From Lachnospiraceae bacterium (lineage in GTDB: Bacteria > Bacillota > Clostridia > Lachnospirales > Lachnospiraceae): 64,000 nucleotides of DNA. Both the position numbers and the translations under genes were made by a program. Position 1 is the first letter of the stretch, and each line of letters begins with the position of its first letter. Where the stretch lies: the NCBI GenBank assembly GCA_017473115.1, contig JAFUNC010000014.1, positions 62,001 through 126,000 of the forward strand. Reading direction: 5' to 3'. Positions 35,563 through 44,214 of this stretch are shown piece after piece. The notes beneath the pieces were generated by a model. The model had not been told where the DNA came from and made no database searches. It saw nothing but the letters and a program-made list of their open reading frames with translations.

Positions 35563-36672
35563 TTATATTTTACCTTGCATTTTATATACCATGGCAAGAA
35601 TATCTGCCACAGCCCTATAAAGTTCCGGCGGTATTACCGAACCGAGTTCCACATTGTAATACAGCATTCTGGCCAGAGGTTTGTTTTCCACAATTTCAAC
35701 TTTATGTTCTTTGGCAACCTCTTTGATTTTTGCCGCCAAATGGTCACTTCCCTTAGCAACAACATAAGGTGCATCATACAAATCCGCATCATATTTGATT
35801 GCTACCGCAAAGTGTGTCGGGTTTGTAATAACTACATCCGCCTTCGGTAAATCCTGCATCATTCTTCGTTGTGAAGCCTGTCGCATCCTCTGACGGATCT
35901 TTCCTTTAATAGCGGGATCACCTTCCGCCTGCTTGTATTCGTCCTTGACCTCCTGTTTGGTCATCTTCATATCTTCTTTAAATTTCCACTTTTGGTAGAA
36001 CAAATCAGCCGCAGCTATAATCAAATATACTAAAGAAATTTTAATTCCCAGACCGATAACAATGTCTCCCATCAAGGCTATCGCCTGTTCAATCGGCATG
36101 TCATATAAAATAAATAAATTATCCCATTCATTTTTTAAGGTAGAATATGCAACCCAAATTATCAGCCCGATTTTTAAAACCGCTTTTAAAAATTCAATCA
36201 GGGAATTTAAAGAAATTATCTTTTTAAAACCGCTTATGGGGTTCATTTTACTTAATTTAGGCATAAGTGGTTTCGATGTGGGCTGCCATTTTACCTGAAA
36301 AATTTCAATTATCATTCCGATAACCATAGATGCCGCCATAAAAGGCAACATCATCAGTAAAATTTTTAACATAACCTCGCGAAATAAAATCATATAATCG
36401 CGAACAGATATCTGGCCCGCAACCAAATCCGTAAATTGGGGGATTCTACTGTATACAAAAGAAAACGAATTCATAAACTGCGAGCCCAACAATCCCACAA
36501 GATATTTGAGCATTATAAACATCACAAGAAGTCCGATACCAAGACCTAATTCTTTACTCTTGGCTACCTGACCTTCTTTTCGCGCATCACTTAATTTTTT
36601 AGGAGTAGCATCCTCGGTTTTTTCTCCGCCGGGCCCCTCTTTGGCAAACAATTGCAAGTCATAGGAAAGCAT
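35563..36672 (-). CDS. flhB: flagellar export switch protein FlhB
   Basis: 369 residues: four membrane helices, then a cytoplasmic domain with the self-cleavage site NPTH (284-287). Cleavage switches export from hook to filament substrates. The ATG at 36672 shares one base with the fliR stop (TAATG); the frame is open further upstream but only as overlap with fliR. Confidence 0.97.
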   Translation of the reverse strand: MLSYDLQLFAKEGPGGEKTEDATPKKLSDARKEGQVAKSKELGLGIGLLVMFIMLKYLVGLLGSQFMNSFSFVYSRIPQFTDLVAGQISVRDYMILFREVMLKILLMMLPFMAASMVIGMIIEIFQVKWQPTSKPLMPKLSKMNPISGFKKIISLNSLIEFLKAVLKIGLIIWVAYSTLKNEWDNLFILYDMPIEQAIALMGDIVIGLGIKISLVYLIIAAADLFYQKWKFKEDMKMTKQEVKDEYKQAEGDPAIKGKIRQRMRQASQRRMMQDLPKADVVITNPTHFAVAIKYDADLYDAPYVVAKGSDHLAAKIKEVAKEHKVEIVENKPLARMLYYNVELGSVIPPELYRAVADILAMVYKMQGKI

Positions 36673-37454
36673 TACATCATTCCCTCCACAAATGCCACTA
36701 TCATTCTTTTCATCTGTGTGAAAACCAAATTTGCCGCGTTCGGCAAAAGTGCCACCGTTACAAATAAAACAGAAAGGCCAGTAAAAACCTTTAACTGAAT
36801 ACCAACCGCAAACATATTCATCTGTGGTGCGACCTTTGCTAAAATACCCAAAATTGCATTTAATAACATAACCGTACAGAATACCGGCAGACAAATCCTC
36901 ATACCAATAATCATATAATCACCTAAAAACTGCACAAAAGACGATAACAGACTATCAAAGTTGAAATTAGGCATTCCTACAGGAATCAATATGAATGTTT
37001 CAGCCAAAGCACTGATAAAATACTGATACATACCGGTAATCATCATCAAAAGCATCACCATATTCTGATAATACACACCTGTAAGCGTTGCCTGTTGTCT
37101 TGTTGTGGGGTCCATTTGGCTTGCCATTGCAAAACCCATCTCCATATCCACAATATGCCCTGAAAACAAAACAATACTGGTACACAAATTGGCACCTAAT
37201 CCGATAATCAATCCCGCTGCTGCTTCTTTTAAAATCACAACTGCCATATCCCAAACCGTATCAAATACAGGATATACATGTGGTTCTGTCATATAATAAA
37301 GCAAAATGGATACAAAAAAACCCAAACCGATTCTGACTCTGGCCGGCGTGTTTTGCATCGAAAAGAAAGGTGCAATAAAAATAAAACACGTCACTCTTGT
37401 CATAATCAGCAAAAAATATTCCAGTTCTTCTATTGGAAAAGTAAAATCTATCAT
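36672..37454 (-). CDS. fliR: flagellar export apparatus protein FliR
   Basis: 260 residues with about six hydrophobic helices. Segments YYQNMVMLLMMITGMYQYFI and GIQLKVFTGLSVLFVTVALL are typical of FliR. It forms the export gate pore with FliP and FliQ. Its stop overlaps the flhB start by one base, and it begins four bases after fliQ. Confidence 0.95.
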   Translation of the reverse strand: MIDFTFPIEELEYFLLIMTRVTCFIFIAPFFSMQNTPARVRIGLGFFVSILLYYMTEPHVYPVFDTVWDMAVVILKEAAAGLIIGLGANLCTSIVLFSGHIVDMEMGFAMASQMDPTTRQQATLTGVYYQNMVMLLMMITGMYQYFISALAETFILIPVGMPNFNFDSLLSSFVQFLGDYMIIGMRICLPVFCTVMLLNAILGILAKVAPQMNMFAVGIQLKVFTGLSVLFVTVALLPNAANLVFTQMKRMIVAFVEGMM

Positions 37455-37458
37455 GGCA

Positions 37459-37728
37459 TTACCTTACATACAAACTGAAATTAGACCACAGATTTTCCAT
37501 ATATGTAACAATTGTCTCAAGCATCCAACCACCAAGCAACATAAGTCCCAAAAAGATACCGATAATTTTAGGAACAAAGGTCATCGTCTGCTCCTGAATG
37601 GAAGTTACCGTCTGGAAAATACTTATGACAAGACCGATTACAAGGGATATGAGCAAAACCGGTGTAGAAGTAATAATAATGGTATATAATGCATCTTTTG
37701 CAATGGTAATTACTTCTGCTGTTGACAT
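37459..37728 (-). CDS. fliQ: flagellar export apparatus protein FliQ
   Basis: 89 residues, two membrane helices, with SIFQTVTSIQEQTMTFVPKI, the hallmark loop of FliQ. The second ATG (37728) was chosen since AGGAGGG lies seven bases before it, while the first ATG is only one base from that site. Confidence 0.96.
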   Translation of the reverse strand: MSTAEVITIAKDALYTIIITSTPVLLISLVIGLVISIFQTVTSIQEQTMTFVPKIIGIFLGLMLLGGWMLETIVTYMENLWSNFSLYVR

Positions 37729-37814
37729 TGTCATTCCCTCCTGTTCTGTCAGTCTTTTAAAATATTAAAATCATTTTTTAATCTAAAATTCAAACTGTTC
37801 TGCGAAACATTCCG

Positions 37815-38654
37815 TCAAAAGAACGTTTTAACCAAATTCACAATTACCAAATTCCAGCCGTCTGCCAATACAAACAAAAGAATCTTAAACGGCATGGAAA
37901 TCGTAGTCGGCGGCAGCATCATCATACCCATACTCATAAGTACCGACGCAACAACCATATCAATGACAATAAACGGAATATATATCAGAAATCCTATGAT
38001 AAATGAGGTTCGCAATTCACTGATAATAAAACTGGAAATCAGAACCGATGTCGGTACACCTTCCGGTGTTCCATCCCATTCATTTCCGGATATTTCCATA
38101 AACACACTGACATCCTTACTTTGTGTCTGTGCATACATAAATTCACGCAACGGCTCCATACCGATTTCCAACGCCTCTTCCGTAGTAATCAATCCCTCAT
38201 CCAAAGGCTTAATTGCCGTTTCATTGATTTCCGTAAAAATAGGTCCCATAATAAAAATGGTTAAGAAAATTGCTATACCGATTAATACCTGATTCGGCGG
38301 TGAGGTCTGTGTGCCAAGTGCCGCTCTTGTAAAATGCATGACAATAATAATTCTTGTAAAAGACGTCAGCATAATTAATGCTGCAGGTAAAAACGATATC
38401 AGGGTAAGAATAATCAAAATTCTTAATGCACCATTCATGGTTCCGTTATCTTCCCCTAAAGTAATCTGCAGGGAAGCCTGTGCATCCGGGTCAGGAACTT
38501 CCGGTATTTCCGGTTCTTCAATTGTAACTTCAGGCAAATCAGTATTTCCCGTGGCATAAACCGTTGTTTCTGCAGAAATACACAATATGCCCACCATAAT
38601 AAACAGCAGGCATATTACTTTTACGATTTGTCTCTTGAATATTGTAATCTTCAT
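37815..38654 (-). CDS. fliP: flagellar export apparatus protein FliP
   Basis: 279 residues. Cleavable signal peptide (about 1-35), a short acidic periplasmic part, then FliP helices with SFTRIIIVMHFTRAALGTQ and PPNQVLIGIAIFLTIFIM. FliP forms the pentameric core of the export gate. It lies between fliO and fliQ; an 80-bp gap separates it from fliQ, without a recognisable terminator. Confidence 0.97.
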   Translation of the reverse strand: MKITIFKRQIVKVICLLFIMVGILCISAETTVYATGNTDLPEVTIEEPEIPEVPDPDAQASLQITLGEDNGTMNGALRILIILTLISFLPAALIMLTSFTRIIIVMHFTRAALGTQTSPPNQVLIGIAIFLTIFIMGPIFTEINETAIKPLDEGLITTEEALEIGMEPLREFMYAQTQSKDVSVFMEISGNEWDGTPEGVPTSVLISSFIISELRTSFIIGFLIYIPFIVIDMVVASVLMSMGMMMLPPTTISMPFKILLFVLADGWNLVIVNLVKTFF

Positions 38655-38665
38655 AGTCCAATCGC

Positions 38666-39037
38666 CTATTTCTTAAATTTCATACTTTTAGCATTTTCCA
38701 ACAATTGCTTAAAATCCATCTTCGGCATCATACCGGCATCATCTGAGATATGGATTTCTTCTTCTTTAATTTCGCCAAGCATAGTAATTTCGTCTTTTCC
38801 GATGGCAATGGCATAATAATGCTCACCGATACGTACAATTTGAATATACTTATTTTGGGTAATCTTAAACGTTTCCAAAACCTGAATATTTCCGGACATC
38901 ATCTTACCTTTTTGATAAGACGCCACCCAACGGGTCGTAAAATAAGTCAACGCCAAAACACCCACAAAAATAATCAGTACTGTCAGAAACTGTGCAAAAC
39001 TGTTAATTCCATTGCTACTATCCAATGCCAATAACAT
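38666..39037 (-). CDS. fliO: flagellar assembly protein FliO (FliZ)
   Basis: 123 residues. One membrane helix (about 15-37) followed by a small cytoplasmic domain with TFKITQNKYIQIVRIGEHYY, characteristic of FliO. It assists FliP assembly. An ATG one base after the cheY stop was chosen; a TTG three codons upstream is the alternative. Confidence 0.9.
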   Translation of the reverse strand: MLLALDSSNGINSFAQFLTVLIIFVGVLALTYFTTRWVASYQKGKMMSGNIQVLETFKITQNKYIQIVRIGEHYYAIAIGKDEITMLGEIKEEEIHISDDAGMMPKMDFKQLLENAKSMKFKK

Positions 39038-39038
39038 T

Positions 39039-39401
39039 TTATCCAACTACTTTCTTTACTGCCTCAATTACACGATCTGCCTGGAAAGGCTTTACAATAA
39101 AGTCCTTTGCTCCGGACTGAATGGATTCAATAACCATTGCCTGCTGACCCATAGCAGAACACATAATAACATGTGCACCGGCATCTGCAGCCTTAATTTC
39201 TTTTAATGCCTGAATACCATCTTTTTCAGGCATTGTGATATCCATTAATACCAAATCCGGCTTCAACTCATTGTATTTTTCAACAGCCTTCACACCGTTT
39301 TCTGCTTCCCCTGCAACAGTGTATCCATTCTTTGTAAGAATGTCCTTAATCATCATACGCATAAATGCCGCATCATCAACGATTAAAATATTTTTTCCCA
39401 T
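39039..39401 (-). CDS. cheY: chemotaxis response regulator CheY
   Basis: 120 residues, a lone receiver domain. Acidic pocket D9/D10 in LIVDD, phospho-acceptor D54 in LVLMDITMP, Ser82 at the Thr/Ser switch position and Lys104 in FIVKPF. CheY-P binds FliM and FliY at the switch. It lies between fliY and fliO, as in Bacillus. Confidence 0.97.
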   Translation of the reverse strand: MGKNILIVDDAAFMRMMIKDILTKNGYTVAGEAENGVKAVEKYNELKPDLVLMDITMPEKDGIQALKEIKAADAGAHVIMCSAMGQQAMVIESIQSGAKDFIVKPFQADRVIEAVKKVVG

Positions 39402-39421
39402 AGTTTTTTCTCCCTATCAGA

Positions 39422-40654
39422 CTATTTTATAATTTCAGTAACTCGAATACCGAAGTTTTCTTCAATAACTACTACTTCACCCTTTGCCACGAACTTTCCG
39501 TTTACCAAAACGTCAATCGGTTCGCCGGCTATCTTATCCAATTCTATGATTGTTCCGGGTGCAAAATCCAGAATTTCCGCTATTGATTTCTTGGTTCGAC
39601 CAAGTTCAACGGTTACTTCCAGAGGTACATCCATAATCAAGCCCATATTTTCCTGCGGAACCGGCTGTGATGTCGGTGCAGAAAAAGTTTGGAACTGTGC
39701 CGGCTGTACATTTACCGGTGCCATCTGCGGCATCATAGGTTGCTGATACATTGGCATTCCCATCTGCGGCATCATAGGCTGCTGATACATCGGCATTCCC
39801 ATCTGCGGCATCTGCTGATATGCTCCCATATCCGGTTGAGGTTGCATCGGTACAGGTTGCGGTTCCGGTGCAGGCATTGGCGCAGGCACCGGTTCCGGCG
39901 AGGGTGCAGGAGCAGGCGGCGTTTCAATTACAGGTTCTTCTGCCATACCACCCATCTGCTGATTGATAAATGTTTCATACAATGACCTTGCAAACTCAAT
40001 AGGATACAACTGTAAAATCGTACTGTCTACCAAATCGCCAATCTGCATTCGAAAAGCAATTTTTACAAAGGTATCTGTAAGGAAACCTGCTATATCTTCC
40101 GCATTCTTAAATTCATTTAAGTTCACAAGACTGGCCTGTGGCGGGCTGATATCAATCATCTTACCAAGCATGGAAGAAAGAGAAGTTGCGGAAGAACCCA
40201 TCATCTGATTCATCGCTTCAGAAATTGCACTCAGGTGCAATTCTCCCAACTCACCTTCCGTATTGGTTCCGTCTCCACCCATCATCAGGTCTGTAATAAT
40301 TTTCACATCCTGCTCTTTTAAGATTAAGATATTGGAACCATCTAAACCGACCGTATATTTAATTTGAATAAATACACAAGGTTTTTCATAATCATCAATT
40401 AACGTATCCCAAGTTGCCAAACTTACAACCGGAGTTGTTATATTCACTTTTCTGTTTACTAAGGAATAGAGTGTGGTTGCGGAAGTACCCATACTAATGT
40501 TGGCGACTTCACCAATGGCATCCTTTTCGATGTCTGTTAAAATACTCTGGTCCACTTCTGTGGCTTTTGCGCCTGCATCAGACGAACCGCTGTCAGACAA
40601 ATCCATTCCGTTTAACAATGCATTTATCTCGTCTTGAGACAAAATTCCGTCCAC
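39422..40654 (-). CDS. fliY: flagellar motor switch phosphatase FliY
   Basis: 410 residues. N-terminal GILSQDEINALLNGM binds CheY-P. The CheC-like domain has two active-site helices (GEVANISMGTSA and SEAMNQMMGSSA). A Pro/Met/Gln-rich linker (about 230-320) contains two full 13-residue repeats around MGMPMYQQPMMPQ. The C-terminal SpoA/FliN domain (about 330-405) makes the C-ring. FliY dephosphorylates CheY-P at the motor. The start is GTG with GGAGG upstream, overlapping the end of fliM closely. Confidence 0.96.
   Translation of the reverse strand: MDGILSQDEINALLNGMDLSDSGSSDAGAKATEVDQSILTDIEKDAIGEVANISMGTSATTLYSLVNRKVNITTPVVSLATWDTLIDDYEKPCVFIQIKYTVGLDGSNILILKEQDVKIITDLMMGGDGTNTEGELGELHLSAISEAMNQMMGSSATSLSSMLGKMIDISPPQASLVNLNEFKNAEDIAGFLTDTFVKIAFRMQIGDLVDSTILQLYPIEFARSLYETFINQQMGGMAEEPVIETPPAPAPSPEPVPAPMPAPEPQPVPMQPQPDMGAYQQMPQMGMPMYQQPMMPQMGMPMYQQPMMPQMAPVNVQPAQFQTFSAPTSQPVPQENMGLIMDVPLEVTVELGRTKKSIAEILDFAPGTIIELDKIAGEPIDVLVNGKFVAKGEVVVIEENFGIRVTEIIK
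39722..39820. repeat. 39-bp tandem repeat in fliY
   Basis: Two full copies (39722-39760 and 39761-39799) differ at only two positions, and a partial third follows. The unit equals 13 codons in frame, so copy changes would lengthen or shorten the FliY linker without breaking the gene. Confidence 0.85.
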
Positions 40655-40657
40655 CGA

Positions 40658-41641
40658 TTATTCCTCCTCTCTTATCACAGAAGTTACCTTAAGAGCATAT
40701 TTTTCATTGCTCTCACCGGCAACCGCCGTAAATTTTTTGATATTACCAACATAGACCTCCAATGCACTGTCTACATTTGTATCCAAACGGATAATATCGC
40801 CCACCTGCAATCCGGCAAAATCGTTGACAGTAACCGAACTGCGCCCCAAGAGGGCTTTCACTGGAACATCTACTCGTTTTAACATACTTTGCAGATATTC
40901 ATCATACTTCTCACCGGAATCCCTGGTCATTGTTGAGAACCAGAACTTCGTGTTCAAATTATCAATAATGTCTTCCAATGTAATGTACGGAAGTGATATA
41001 TTCATAAATCCTTCCACTTCGCCAATCTTGATATTTAAGGTTACAATGGCAATCATTTCATTGGGCGCTATAATCTGTGCAAACTGCGGATTGGTCTCAA
41101 TACGTTCCAATACCGGGTTAACTTCCACTACGTTCTTCCACGGTTCTCGCAATAATTGCATACAGATAACCATAATTTTGTCGATAATTGACAACTCAAT
41201 CTCCGAAAAATCTCTGGTTTTCTCCAGTGCAGACCCTTTACCGCCGAGCATTCGATCTACAATGGCAAAACCTAAATTCTCGGTCATTTCAATTATAATG
41301 TCACCCGGCAAGGGTCTGAAGTTTACAACAGCCAAAATAACCGGATTGGCCAAGGCATTGGAAAATTCAGAAAATGTTACGGTTTCAGAACTCGCCACAT
41401 TTACCTGCACATTTTTTCTTAAATATACCGGAAGGTTTGTAGATAACAACCGTCCATAATGTTCAAATATCAATTCCAGTGTACGAAGATGTTCTTTCGA
41501 AAACTTGGCAGGACGTTTAAAATCATAATTCTTTACCTGCAGTTCCGCTGACTGATCTTTAATCTCGTCAACATCGATTTCGCCACTGTTTAAGGCTTTG
41601 AGTAGATTGTCTATTTCGCTTTGCGAGAGTACGTCAGCCAC
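40658..41641 (-). CDS. fliM: flagellar motor switch protein FliM
   Basis: 327 residues. N-terminal CheY-binding LSQSEIDNLLKALNSGE, the central CheC-like domain, and a C-terminal SpoA domain. A GTG at 41641 with AGGAGGTGG just upstream was chosen over an upstream in-frame GTG with no such site. FliM carries the rotation switch signal in the C-ring together with FliY and FliG. Confidence 0.96.
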   Translation of the reverse strand: MADVLSQSEIDNLLKALNSGEIDVDEIKDQSAELQVKNYDFKRPAKFSKEHLRTLELIFEHYGRLLSTNLPVYLRKNVQVNVASSETVTFSEFSNALANPVILAVVNFRPLPGDIIIEMTENLGFAIVDRMLGGKGSALEKTRDFSEIELSIIDKIMVICMQLLREPWKNVVEVNPVLERIETNPQFAQIIAPNEMIAIVTLNIKIGEVEGFMNISLPYITLEDIIDNLNTKFWFSTMTRDSGEKYDEYLQSMLKRVDVPVKALLGRSSVTVNDFAGLQVGDIIRLDTNVDSALEVYVGNIKKFTAVAGESNEKYALKVTSVIREEE

Positions 41642-41694
41642 AAGTCCACCTCCTGTCTTTCTTGGTTTTGTCGCCACAAAGGACGTATTCGGAC

Positions 41695-42213
41695 TTACTG
41701 GAACATAATGTCGCTGAAAGATACATCAAACACAAATTCAGAATCTCCGTATTTAGCCTGTACCTTCTTTAATATCTCTGCGCTGATTTCATCCTGATTC
41801 GCTCTTGCTTCATCCATGGTATATTGCTGGAATGTTTCACTGACAATGCTCTTGAGAATCAGTTCATTATCACCAATGGTTGCTCCGTATTTTTTATAAT
41901 CCTTGTGTTTAGAGTCCATTGAGAAAAATACAGTCACGGAACAGAAATGACGCTTACCTTCAGCATCAGGTTTTAATTCCACCATCATTTCTTCCGAAAT
42001 GGAATATGTAACGATATTCTCAATCGGAACATTATACTCTTTTTCCTCTGTCTCCGTACCGCCAAGTTCAATATCAAGGACCTGTGCAACATCCGTTACA
42101 ATCGCCGCAGTCTTCTGATTGGTGCTCACTACACTAAACATTGTAATCGCACTCAAAACAATATTAATCAATGTACATCCTAATATCAAAATAGATATAA
42201 AATTCTTTTTCAT
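41695..42213 (-). CDS. fliL: flagellar basal body protein FliL
   Basis: 172 residues. An N-terminal membrane helix (about 6-28) and a periplasmic-type domain ending near DVSFSDIMFQ, as in FliL. FliL rings surround the stator units and support torque under load. It follows motB, which fits this role. Ribosome binding site GGAGG. Confidence 0.85.
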   Translation of the reverse strand: MKKNFISILILGCTLINIVLSAITMFSVVSTNQKTAAIVTDVAQVLDIELGGTETEEKEYNVPIENIVTYSISEEMMVELKPDAEGKRHFCSVTVFFSMDSKHKDYKKYGATIGDNELILKSIVSETFQQYTMDEARANQDEISAEILKKVQAKYGDSEFVFDVSFSDIMFQ

Positions 42214-42233
42214 TATAAGCCTCCGGCTCCTAT

Positions 42234-43031
42234 CTAATAGGAACTCAATGTATTATAAATCTTAATTTCAACTCGTCTGTTCAGCGCTCTTCCTTCCGGC
42301 GTGGAATTATCTGCAATCGGCAGATACTCACCGCGTCCGGAATATTTCACTCTTGCCGGATCAATGGTAGTGTTTTCCATCAGATAATGAAACACCGAAA
42401 TTGCTCTGGCACTGCTCAACTCCTCATTGTTGGAATACTTAAAGCCGTTCATAGGTACATTATCCGTATGACCTTCCACTTCTATGGTTCCTTCTGCATA
42501 ACGGTCTAAAATCTTCGCAATCTGAGCCATTACTGTAACAGACTCTTCTTTCAGTTGCGCATCTCCGGAATCAAAAAGTAACGCTCCGTTTAACGTCAAC
42601 TGCACATATTGTGAATTAAATGTCACACCTATTTCATCGTCCAAACCGCTTTCACTCAAGGCTTCTTCCACCTTTTCCGCAAGTTCTTCCGACTCTGCCA
42701 GTTTCTGTGCTTCCAACTCATCCAGCGCATTGGTGATGGTCTCGTCGTTTTCGACCGGACGACCAACACTATGCACATAATCATCCAATTGGTTTAATTG
42801 GCTGACACCATTACTGATTAGCATACCATCGCCAACAGCCTGTCCGCCATTGGAAAAAATACTAAACGTATCGGAAAAAGAAGCAGCCACAAGTTCAAAC
42901 TTCTGTGCATCTACCGTAGACATGGAAAACAATAAAACGAAGAAACACAAAAGCAGGTTCATAAGATCACTAAACGTCGCCATCCATGCCGGTGAGCCCG
43001 GAGACGGTTCTTCCGGTTTACGTTTCGCCAT
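42234..43031 (-). CDS. motB: motor stator protein MotB
   Basis: 265 residues. One membrane helix with WMATFSDLMNLLLCFFVLLF, including the proton/sodium-binding Asp, a plug region, and an OmpA-like peptidoglycan-binding domain (VEGHTDNVPM, SSARAISVFHYL, RRVEIKI). The ATG at 43031 with GGAGGTGA upstream was chosen; a GTG three codons earlier lies on that site. It follows motA directly. Confidence 0.97.
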   Translation of the reverse strand: MAKRKPEEPSPGSPAWMATFSDLMNLLLCFFVLLFSMSTVDAQKFELVAASFSDTFSIFSNGGQAVGDGMLISNGVSQLNQLDDYVHSVGRPVENDETITNALDELEAQKLAESEELAEKVEEALSESGLDDEIGVTFNSQYVQLTLNGALLFDSGDAQLKEESVTVMAQIAKILDRYAEGTIEVEGHTDNVPMNGFKYSNNEELSSARAISVFHYLMENTTIDPARVKYSGRGEYLPIADNSTPEGRALNRRVEIKIYNTLSSY

Positions 43032-43032
43032 C

Positions 43033-43824
43033 TTACTCACCTCCCTCGTCTGTTTCAGAACTCATACGCTGCGCAGGCGCGAGGAATGATTTTAATTTTT
43101 CTTCAATAACACGAGGATTTTCTCCGGCCTGAATAGAAAGAAGCCCCTCGATCATAATCTCTTTTAACATAATTTCTTCGGAATTGTATGCTTTTAACTT
43201 ACTGGATACAGGTGTACAAATCCAGTTCGCCAACACCGAACCGTAGAAAGTAGTTACCAATGCAACAGACATCGCAGGACCGATTGCCGAAGCATCCGAC
43301 ATCTTCTGAAGCATAAGAATAAGACCTATCAAAGTACCAATCATACCCCATGCAGGCCCCATAGCACCCGAATCTTGCCAGAAATTAATCTTGGTTTTGT
43401 GTCGTTCTTCCGTACTCACCAATTCTGTTTCCAAAATTGCACGCACCAATTCGGGATCCGTTCCGTCAACTATAAGTAAAATACCTTTTTTTAAAAATTC
43501 ATCATCCAATTCACTGGCAACTTCTTCCAAAGAAAGAAGCCCTTCTTTACGTGCAACATTAGATAAATCAATAATCTTTGTAATCATTTCAGGAATATTT
43601 TGTGTGGGCGATTTGAAAATCAAAATAAAACTTTTCAAACCGGCTATGTAATCTTGCATTGAGTAGGATGCCATAACCGCAAAAAACGCACCACCAAAGG
43701 TAATCAAAACAGACGGAATGTCAATAAAGTATTCAATTGCTGCGAAACCGTCATCTCCTGTAACCATACCAAAAATCATCATGGCAAAACAGACAACGAG
43801 TCCAATAATCGAAGCCAAATCCAC
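43033..43824 (-). CDS. motA: motor stator protein MotA
   Basis: 263 residues, four membrane helices and a cytoplasmic loop with Arg/Glu residues that contact FliG. WGMIGTLIGLILMLQ and ALVTTFYGSVLANW are typical of the last two helices. The start is GTG with GGTGAG upstream. With MotB it forms the ion-driven stator. motAB lies here between flbD and fliL, a place where Bacillus has none. Confidence 0.96.
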   Translation of the reverse strand: MDLASIIGLVVCFAMMIFGMVTGDDGFAAIEYFIDIPSVLITFGGAFFAVMASYSMQDYIAGLKSFILIFKSPTQNIPEMITKIIDLSNVARKEGLLSLEEVASELDDEFLKKGILLIVDGTDPELVRAILETELVSTEERHKTKINFWQDSGAMGPAWGMIGTLIGLILMLQKMSDASAIGPAMSVALVTTFYGSVLANWICTPVSSKLKAYNSEEIMLKEIMIEGLLSIQAGENPRVIEEKLKSFLAPAQRMSSETDEGGE

Positions 43825-43847
43825 TGCTACTCACCACTCATTTCGCA

Positions 43848-44033
43848 TCAATCTGCAAAAATATCCTTTCTATACGATTTTACTAAATTTTTCACGTCTT
43901 GTCTACTTTCTTTTACAATTATTTTCTTTCCGGTAACCAAAGAAATGACAGTGTCGGGAGTTTCTTCCACAACCTCGATCAACTGGTCATTTACAAGTAT
44001 TTTGGTACCGTTTAATCTTGTCAATTCGATCAT
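43848..44033 (-). CDS. flbD: FlbD/SwrD-like flagellar protein
   Basis: 61 residues: MIELTRLNGTKILVNDQLIE and DTVISLVTGKKIIVKE are the FlbD signature. SwrD (YlzI), its Bacillus homologue at the same position after flgE, raises flagellar power. The ATG at 44033 with GGGGAG upstream was chosen; a longer frame lacks support. It likely has its own promoter. Confidence 0.92.
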   Translation of the reverse strand: MIELTRLNGTKILVNDQLIEVVEETPDTVISLVTGKKIIVKESRQDVKNLVKSYRKDIFAD

Positions 44034-44143
44034 ATTTACTCCCCTCTCCCAAACATTACCATAAAACATAATTGTATGTCTTTTTTAAACACGAAAAGGC
44101 CTACAAATTATTCTCATTCATAGGTCATTCAACTACTATATCT

Positions 44144-44172
44144 AGTATAACATATATTATTATAATAAACAA
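44144..44172 (-). promoter_or_regulatory. internal sigma-A promoter before flbD
   Basis: Minus strand TTGTTT (44172-44167), 17 bases, TATACT (44149-44144), directly after the flgE hairpin. It would give flbD-motAB-fliLM and downstream genes an independent start. Confidence 0.5.
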
Positions 44173-44201
44173 CCAGAGGACTATGAAAAATAGCCCTCTG
44201 G
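44173..44201 (-). terminator. hairpin after flgE, possible attenuator
   Basis: CCAGAGG (44173-44179) pairs with CCTCTGG (44195-44201), and inner CTAT/ATAG extends the stem. On minus it is followed by TTGTTTATTATAATAA, only partly U-rich, so it may terminate only part of the transcripts or stabilise the flgE mRNA. Confidence 0.6.
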
Positions 44202-44214
44202 ATATAAAATTTAA

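Noticed and set aside
35015-35620. 201-codon plus-strand frame opposite flhA and flhB
   Set aside because: It is antisense to highly conserved export genes and shows no domain of its own.
40824-41459. 211-codon plus-strand frame opposite fliM
   Set aside because: Antisense shadow of fliM, no ribosome binding site, no recognisable segments.
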